Shown: positions 4,676-9,316 of the stretch, piece by piece
Layout of the letters: each line of letters starts with the position of its first letter
Position numbering within the stretch: the stretch's first letter is position 1
Assembly (NCBI GenBank): GCA_947480465.1
Contig: CANKCT010000019.1
Coordinates: forward strand, 1 to 9,316
Length of the DNA stretch: 9,316 bases
Source of the DNA: Actinomycetota bacterium
GTDB lineage: Bacteria; Actinomycetota; Actinomycetes; Nanopelagicales; Nanopelagicaceae
Reading direction: 5' to 3'
Notes under the pieces: model-generated
The model's database searches: none
Seen by the model: the letters and a program-made list of their open reading frames with translations, nothing else
Told to the model about the DNA's origin: nothing
Made by a program: the position numbers and the translations under genes

Positions 4676-5870
4676 GTACTTCTTTCAAACCAGTAACTAA
4701 TCGATCTATATCAGCGCGAGTGGAATATGGCGCTAGACCAGCACGCAATGCTCCTGCATCACCCAAGCCGAGTTTTCGGGAGACTTCAAGTGCATAGAAA
4801 TTATGAGCAGGCAGATTTACTTTCTTACTAGCCATCGCTTTGTAAATTTCAGAACTATCGCGTCCAGTAAATGAGAAATAAATGGTCGGTGTACGGTGTT
4901 TTGCATGGCCATACATTGTTATTCCTGGCAAAGCTTTAATCGAACTTTCCATGTACTCCAATAAATCATCTTCGTATTTTTCCAAAGCATGCATTGAGTT
5001 AACAATCTTTTCACGCCGGTTTTTTCCGGTACCAGGTGCCATATTGGCTATGAAGTTGATAGCTGCAATACATCCCGCCATTAATTCATAAGGTAGTGTT
5101 CCAAACTCAAACTTTTCAGGAACATTGCTTGTAGATGGAAGTAGTTTGTCGTTGTTAAGTGTTTTTAAGAGTGCAGGTGATGCTGCTAGCGCTGCACAAT
5201 GTGGTCCCATTAACTTATAGAAAGAAAAGCCATAAAAATCTGCGCCAATTTCTTTGGCACTAATTGCTGCATGTGGAGTCAGGTGCACTCCATCAACAAA
5301 AAATAGTGCGCCGACTTTATGGACCGCAATACCAATTGACTTTAAATCAGGTCTCGTTCCCAGCGTGTTACCTGCTCCGGTAATCGCTACAAGCTTAGTT
5401 TTACTCGATAAAACAGCTTCAACCGCGGCCACGGTTAACTCCGATGTTTCAACATCAAATTCAGCCCACCGAACTGTTGCCCCGACCGCTTCAGCTGCTT
5501 GTATCCAGGGGCGAATATTTGAATCGTGATCCAATCGAGAAACTACAATTTCGTCACCCGGTCCCCAGTTTTTGGCTAACGTGCGAGAAAAGTCATAACT
5601 TAACTGTGTCCAGGAGCGCCCATAGACGACTCCGGCTGGATCAACATCAATTAAATCACCGACCGCTTTGCGAAACTCTAAAACTAACTCTTCTGCATTT
5701 TTCTCAGATTCGGTATTTACATTTCGATTTGAAATCGGTTTTGTAATAGCTTCAGCAATCGCTGCGCCCACAACATCTGGAACTTGGCTACCGCCAGGGC
5801 CATCAAAATAGGCTATACCTGTATCAAGTGATGGAAAATGGGAACGAATTGTGTCAACGTTATAGCTCAT
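4668..5870 (-). CDS. Class V aminotransferase fold, cysteine-desulfurase-like protein (VC1184-type)
   Basis: 400 residues, PLP-dependent fold type I. The N-terminal IAYFDGPGGSQVPDVV (19-34) and VVSRLDHDSNIRPW (109-122) are hallmarks of the cysteine-desulfurase-like group modelled as TIGR01976/VC1184, as I recall. PLP contacts seen are the GRSWTQL loop, FVDGVH with Asp193, and FYKLMGPH with the likely Schiff-base Lys219. The loop near the C-terminus (LRAGLAPYST, 375-384) has no cysteine where SufS/NifS enzymes carry the catalytic Cys, so real desulfurase activity is unlikely. Substrate unknown. The start at ATG 5870 is chosen because the family-like sequence begins there. The frame reaches 5945, but those codons lie inside the previous gene. 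The gene is 13 nt after the class III aminotransferase and ends in an 8-nt convergent overlap with mshD. Confidence 0.85.
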   Translation of the reverse strand: MSYNVDTIRSHFPSLDTGIAYFDGPGGSQVPDVVGAAIAEAITKPISNRNVNTESEKNAEELVLEFRKAVGDLIDVDPAGVVYGRSWTQLSYDFSRTLAKNWGPGDEIVVSRLDHDSNIRPWIQAAEAVGATVRWAEFDVETSELTVAAVEAVLSSKTKLVAITGAGNTLGTRPDLKSIGIAVHKVGALFFVDGVHLTPHAAISAKEIGADFYGFSFYKLMGPHCAALAASPALLKTLNNDKLLPSTSNVPEKFEFGTLPYELMAGCIAAINFIANMAPGTGKNRREKIVNSMHALEKYEDDLLEYMESSIKALPGITMYGHAKHRTPTIYFSFTGRDSSEIYKAMASKKVNLPAHNFYALEVSRKLGLGDAGALRAGLAPYSTRADIDRLVTGLKEVLS

Positions 5871-5877
5871 AGTCTGC

Positions 5878-5883
5878 AGGCTA
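5878..5883 (-). promoter_or_regulatory. Possible internal -10 element before the class V aminotransferase
   Basis: TAGCCT on the minus strand lies 7 nt before the ATG at 5870, and no Shine-Dalgarno sequence is visible in the 13-nt gap. It could drive a leaderless internal transcript of the last operon gene. The hexamer is short and overlaps the end of the upstream gene, so chance is a real alternative. Confidence 0.22.
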
Positions 5884-7233
5884 TCACGACACGAGTTCGG
5901 CACACATAGTGTGAAAAGCCTTAGTATGCGCATCAACATCTGCAACAGTTGTATCTGGACACATTAGCGCCATATTGTGAAATGGTGTAATTAAGAATCC
6001 GTCGTTGAGCATTCGCAGATGTATGTACTGCTCTAACTCAAAATCACCCGCATTATTTGCATCAGCACCTGTGACTGGGGCAGTTTCTCCAAACATGTAT
6101 TCACCACGTGCACCTAAGCGATTACAGGTCCATGGAAGTTTAAACTCTTGAATCGCTGCATCTACACCATCAGACCATCGAGTTCCCAATTCAATCATTC
6201 GATTGAAGTTTTCTTGAGTGAGTACTTGCGTCAATGTCGCACGCATTGATGCTAAAGAAAGTGCATTGCCCGCTAAAGTGCCACCGATTCCGCCGGTATC
6301 AATAATCTCTAACTCCACCATGCTTTTTATAGATTCTGCTATCGCCTGAGTCATCCCAAAAGTTCCTGTTGGAATTCCGCCGGCAATCGCCTTTCCAATC
6401 GTTAAAAAGTCAGGTTTTAAGCCGAGATCAGCGGTCATTCCACCTGGGCCAACAGAAATAGTGTGTGTCTCATCAATGATAAGAATGGTGCCATATTTTT
6501 TAGCTAACTTCTGGACTGCATCTAAATAGCCGGCTTTAGGTAAAACGATTCCTACATTAGTCATTGCAGGTTCCATCAAGATTGCCGCAACGTCGCCGTT
6601 TTCCAGCGCTTTTTCCATTCCGACCAAGTCATTGAATTCAACGACTCGAGTCGTGACATCCAATGAAACCGGTGCGCCGATATTTCCCTCGCGAGCAATT
6701 GTTTTACCACGTGAATCAATAGTTGCAAAAGTTTCATCGACGCTTCCGTGATAACAGCGATCGATTACTATGATTTTTGTGCGTCCAGTTATCATTCTGG
6801 AATAACGAATAACATGGCGATTTGCATCTGTCGCCGAAACTGTGAATTGCCAAAGCGGTAAACCGAATCGACCTGCAAGCTCTTTTGAAACAATCTCTGC
6901 ATCGGCAGTAGGCAACATTGCTGTGATTCCCTTGCCAACTTGTTCGCGAATAGCAGCAACAGTGGCATCGGGTGAATGGCCGGTCATTGAACCCGTATCC
7001 CCTAAACAGAAATCAATGTATGTATTTCCATCAACGTCTGTAAAACGTGCGCCTTTAGCGTTCTCAACGAAAACAGGATATGCGCCTGGCCACTTCGCCA
7101 TCCAAGACATTGGAACTCCGCCCGGCATGTGCGCTTTCCCTCTTTCAAAAAGCTCGCCACTTTTCGGATGCAAGGCTAGAAAGCGTGCATCTTCACGGGC
7201 ACGTAGTTGTGCCAAATGAGTACGGTTGATCAT
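5884..7233 (-). CDS. Class III aminotransferase, glutamate-1-semialdehyde-aminomutase-like
   Basis: 449 residues, PLP fold type I class III. Features in order: HMPGGVPMSWMAKWPG (35-50), ARFTDVDGNTYIDFCLGDTGSMTGHS (62-87), the RCYHGS stacking region (159-164) and EPAMTNVGIVLP (221-232). The PLP-pyridine aspartate motif IIDETHT has Asp254, and FLTIGKAIAGGIPTG has the likely catalytic Lys281. The phosphate-binding segment reads SATDANR (133-139) where most relatives have SGTEA. It is probably not a housekeeping HemL: the long N-terminal extension, this altered motif and the sugar-gene context point to a transaminase with an unknown amino substrate. The ATG at 7233 follows the epimerase stop by 3 nt, with a GGAT stretch upstream as a weak ribosome site. 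It is the fourth gene of the five-gene operon. Confidence 0.86.
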   Translation of the reverse strand: MINRTHLAQLRAREDARFLALHPKSGELFERGKAHMPGGVPMSWMAKWPGAYPVFVENAKGARFTDVDGNTYIDFCLGDTGSMTGHSPDATVAAIREQVGKGITAMLPTADAEIVSKELAGRFGLPLWQFTVSATDANRHVIRYSRMITGRTKIIVIDRCYHGSVDETFATIDSRGKTIAREGNIGAPVSLDVTTRVVEFNDLVGMEKALENGDVAAILMEPAMTNVGIVLPKAGYLDAVQKLAKKYGTILIIDETHTISVGPGGMTADLGLKPDFLTIGKAIAGGIPTGTFGMTQAIAESIKSMVELEIIDTGGIGGTLAGNALSLASMRATLTQVLTQENFNRMIELGTRWSDGVDAAIQEFKLPWTCNRLGARGEYMFGETAPVTGADANNAGDFELEQYIHLRMLNDGFLITPFHNMALMCPDTTVADVDAHTKAFHTMCAELVS

Positions 7234-7236
7234 CTT

Positions 7237-8010
7237 TTAATCCATATCCAATCGTTCGAAAACAAATAGAGCTTCTATGTAATCCTCACCAGTTATTCCT
7301 AGATTTTGGGCATCTGGTGGTGCTGTTTGAGGTTCTATGCAAACTCCTTCGCTATCCTCGGTATAGACAACCCACCATGGAGCATCGCTTTCAATAGAAA
7401 TACGGGCAACGTCGTCCCAAACAACGGCTGGGGTGCCTTTGATTCCAGTAAAAGCATCGTCCCATGGTTGCTGCGTCGGGGCACAACGTTCGCCAGTTGG
7501 AATCCCCTCAAAGTTTCTTATTAACATTTCAGTTGCTTCAAATTCAATTTCTGCACTTCCACCACGGTCTAAGTCGCGTGCAAACCATGGATGCATACCC
7601 ATCCACATCGGAATATCACAGCCATTTGCGTCATATTCGAGTGACCAACGCACGGCATCATCTAAAACTTCTATGCGCTGTTCGACAGTTGCACCGTTAT
7701 AGGGTGCTGGCAAATGTAAGAGTGAACGTCCGGGGCCAATTTCTTGCCAAGATGAAATGAGACCAAAACCATGTAGTGCGTGCGGTGGGTCAATTGTTGC
7801 GGGAAGCTGAAAACTTTCACCTTTGGAGTTAGTAATCAAACCCTCATTGATTCGACCAGCCCACGGCGCCATTGCATACCAACCTGATGTATGCACTTGA
7901 CCTCTAAATGGCACCGCGAATTCATTATCGCGCCATTTGAGTGAGACTATTCGCGCGCCATTATCATCATCAATCGCAATTTGAAATTCAGCATCATCAA
8001 TGAACTGCAT
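7237..8010 (-). CDS. Aldose 1-epimerase (galactose mutarotase-like)
   Basis: 257 residues of the galactose-mutarotase-like beta-sandwich superfamily, which interconverts alpha and beta anomers of free or phosphorylated sugars. Seen are MAPWAGRI (47-54, substrate arginine), HALHGFG with His80, GMHPWF with catalytic-type His140, and IEPQTAPPDA with Glu226, the expected acid/base pair and sugar ligands. It lacks a signal peptide, so it should act in the cytoplasm. The true sugar is unknown. The ATG at 8010 shares its A with the TAA of the kinase gene (TAATG), and a GGAAAAA stretch sits just upstream. The frame could extend to 8073, but that would add a basic, non-family segment lying inside the kinase gene. 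Coupling to a sugar kinase supports a role in sugar uptake or catabolism. Confidence 0.9.
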   Translation of the reverse strand: MQFIDDAEFQIAIDDDNGARIVSLKWRDNEFAVPFRGQVHTSGWYAMAPWAGRINEGLITNSKGESFQLPATIDPPHALHGFGLISSWQEIGPGRSLLHLPAPYNGATVEQRIEVLDDAVRWSLEYDANGCDIPMWMGMHPWFARDLDRGGSAEIEFEATEMLIRNFEGIPTGERCAPTQQPWDDAFTGIKGTPAVVWDDVARISIESDAPWWVVYTEDSEGVCIEPQTAPPDAQNLGITGEDYIEALFVFERLDMD

Positions 8011-8912
8011 TATTTTTCCATGGCTTCTACTAATTCGTGCTTGTATGGGGGTTCGGCACCTACGCGTGAACAAGTAATTCCAGCCGCAACTGCAGCTTTC
8101 TGCAAAAGCAAGTGAAGAACTTCGCCATGCAGACCAGCTACAGAATGATTAAGTACTCCTTCAACAACTATCGCGCCAACGGTATCCCCTGCTCCAACGG
8201 TATCAATAACAGTAACTTTCGCACCCGTCACTTCTTCGATTCCATGTTCTGTGTAACCGATAAGACCTGCAGCACCCCGGGTAATAACTACACAACTAAC
8301 TCCTGTCGAAAGCCAACGTTGTGCGACTATATCTATTGATTCATCTGGGTAGAGCCACTTAATGTCATCATCGCTGACTTTAACTATTGAAGACAAACCA
8401 ATCCATTTTTCTACCGCTACTACGTAAGTTTCTCTATCCCTTAAGACCGAAGGGCGAATATTTGGATCAAAAACAATTGGAGCAAACTCACTAACTCGCA
8501 TTGCCCAATCAAATAAAACACTTGCACCAGGCTCAATTATAGTGACCAGCGTGCCGATATGGAGTACAGATGGCTTTAGTCGTTCTGGGTCAGGAAGCCA
8601 AGAGTGACTGAAATCAAATGTTGCAGTTCCATCTATACGAAACTCATAGCTTGCACTGCCGAGTGCGTCCAAAGTAACTGTTGCAGTGCATGTAGGTTTT
8701 TCACTTGTTAAACAGTGACTTAAACCAACTCCATCACGAATTAATTCTTTGCGCGCGTTTACTCCGTATTCATCAGTTGAAATACCATCAATAAAATCAA
8801 CAGTATTTCCTAAACGCGCCAAAGCTTTGGCAGTATTCGCCGGCCCGCCACCAACAACTGGTCCTGTTGGCAAAACATCGATGAGAACTTCACCTGCAAC
8901 CCAAATACTCAA
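8010..8912 (-). CDS. PfkB-family carbohydrate kinase (fructokinase-like), TTG start
   Basis: 300 residues of the ribokinase/PfkB family, which phosphorylates sugars with ATP. Signatures: GGGPANTAKALARLG (21-35) at the sugar-binding N-terminus, VFDPNIRPSVL (147-157) as in fructokinases, and VIDTVGAGDTVGAIV (235-249) with the GAGD anion hole and catalytic base Asp243. Fructose or a related ketose is a plausible substrate but cannot be fixed from sequence. Translation starts with TTG at 8912, which overlaps the upstream stop (TTGA). AGGAGAG ends 5 nt before it and no better start is near, so the rare start is well supported. The stop overlaps the epimerase ATG. Position 246 is Val where many relatives have Phe (GAGDTF); this should be tolerated. 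Confidence 0.92.
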   Translation of the reverse strand: MSIWVAGEVLIDVLPTGPVVGGGPANTAKALARLGNTVDFIDGISTDEYGVNARKELIRDGVGLSHCLTSEKPTCTATVTLDALGSASYEFRIDGTATFDFSHSWLPDPERLKPSVLHIGTLVTIIEPGASVLFDWAMRVSEFAPIVFDPNIRPSVLRDRETYVVAVEKWIGLSSIVKVSDDDIKWLYPDESIDIVAQRWLSTGVSCVVITRGAAGLIGYTEHGIEEVTGAKVTVIDTVGAGDTVGAIVVEGVLNHSVAGLHGEVLHLLLQKAAVAAGITCSRVGAEPPYKHELVEAMEK

Positions 8913-9316
8913 TTGAGCTCTCCTTTGCGGGCTAAGAACTCTGCAATTACTTCGACACCAAGTAGGTGATCTTGCACTTGAGGCAAACCGCTAATCAGCA
9001 AAATTCCAGTAAAACCTAAGCCAGTTACATTTAACGGTAATCCGCCACCGTGTATTGCGTGGGTTTCTTCAGGTAAGCCGTTCGTCTCATACCAATTGAT
9101 TCCCTGTTCCTCAGCCAAAACTCTTTCAAAAATAGTTGAGTGGCCCGTTGCCATTGTCACGCGTGCTTTGCGTGCAATCCAAGAATCATTGTCGGGTGTG
9201 GAGCCAGGTAGCGAAGCATGAAAAACAATCCATTCCTTGAGTCGAACTTCAATAGCTATCGGAAGAGCGCGATCCATGCCAGTTTTTTTCGCAATCTCGC
9301 CGATTTCAATAGCTTC
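8909..9316 (-). CDS. HbpS-like / UPF0303 family protein (5' end cut by window edge)
   Basis: The open frame continues to the right edge, giving 135 visible residues against a family length of about 160, so the true start lies outside; the ATG at 9277 is internal. Family features are ALPIAIEVR near the N-terminus, LPGSTPDNDSWIARKARV (an LPG-x-DN-x-W-x-RK core), the HAIHGGGLPLNV segment and GFTGILLISGLPQVQDHLLGVEVI near the C-terminus. These match the UPF0303 branch of the HbpS/GlcG (DUF336) superfamily, whose members include heme-binding HbpS and yeast Ybr137w. Function is poorly known, and heme binding is not shown by this sequence. It is the first visible gene of the operon. Its TGA overlaps the kinase TTG. 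Relatives are often found beside small-molecule catabolic genes (E. coli glcG, for example). Confidence 0.83.
   Translation of the reverse strand, partial: EAIEIGEIAKKTGMDRALPIAIEVRLKEWIVFHASLPGSTPDNDSWIARKARVTMATGHSTIFERVLAEEQGINWYETNGLPEETHAIHGGGLPLNVTGLGFTGILLISGLPQVQDHLLGVEVIAEFLARKGELN
8918..8924 (-). promoter_or_regulatory. Shine-Dalgarno site supporting the TTG start of the PfkB kinase
   Basis: AGGAGAG on the minus strand ends 5 nt before the TTG at 8912. It is the strongest ribosome site in the window and lies within the 3' end of the HbpS-like gene. Confidence 0.75.

Noticed and set aside
4668..5870. Calling the class V gene a true cysteine desulfurase (SufS/NifS)
   Set aside because: The active-site cysteine is missing and there are no suf or nif neighbours.
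5871..5945. Longer class V aminotransferase start at 5945
   Set aside because: The extra 25 residues lie in the 3' end of the class III gene and do not resemble the family N-terminus, which begins at MSYN.
5884..7233. Calling the class III gene housekeeping hemL
   Set aside because: The phosphate-loop motif is altered, the N-terminus is unlike HemL, and no heme synthesis genes are nearby.
1..9316. Defence system, CRISPR array, prophage, transposon or tRNA in the window
   Set aside because: No repeat arrays, nuclease, helicase, integrase or transposase motifs, or tRNA-like folds were seen. All long frames are accounted for by metabolic or regulatory genes.

Overview
The window looks like a chromosomal segment of a small-genome, AT-leaning actinobacterium. 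The best guess is a planktonic freshwater lineage of the Nanopelagicales (acI) type. That guess is an inference from gene content, compact spacing and base composition, not a database match. The actinobacterial assignment is firmer. The window holds a GlnR-type orphan regulator, a mycothiol-synthase-like acetyltransferase, an actinobacterial nitrobindin and a DUF4395 membrane protein. The order nitrobindin ... thioredoxin / glnR - mshD parallels the Mycobacterium tuberculosis Rv0813c-Rv0819 neighbourhood, as I recall it. No RNA genes, CRISPR arrays, insertion sequences or phage genes were seen.

Left part (1-4675), a housekeeping, redox and nitrogen-control block. A nitrobindin/FABP-like gene runs off the left edge on the minus strand. 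It is preceded and translationally coupled to a 42-residue single-span membrane protein. A 69-nt divergent spacer separates this pair from a plus-strand SRPBCC protein, which converges on a minus-strand unit reading DUF4395 membrane protein - Fur-family regulator - YgfZ-like folate-binding protein. These three overlap by 8 and 4 nt. A 168-nt leader upstream carries a perfect 8-bp inverted repeat. Next comes a membrane-anchored thioredoxin on the minus strand, divergent from glnR with about 17 nt between proposed starts. glnR is followed after 2 nt by a short mshD-like gene that has only the C-terminal acetyltransferase domain of mycothiol synthase and seems to lack the last strand.

Right part (4668-9316), a tight minus-strand operon. 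In transcription order it reads: HbpS-like/UPF0303 protein (cut by the right edge) - PfkB sugar kinase (TTG start) - aldose-1-epimerase - class III (GSA-like) aminotransferase - class V (cysteine-desulfurase-like) aminotransferase. Gaps run from overlaps to 13 nt. The set suggests use or modification of a sugar or amino-sugar plus an amino compound, but no known pathway fits exactly. Its last gene overlaps the 3' end of the shortened mshD by 8 nt, so the junction may mark an old rearrangement.

Start sites: three genes (the small membrane protein, the SRPBCC protein and glnR) have no Shine-Dalgarno sequence. Each has a TAnnnT hexamer exactly 6 nt before the start codon, the geometry expected for leaderless transcripts. 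Others, such as the DUF4395 gene and the PfkB kinase, have clear Shine-Dalgarno sites.
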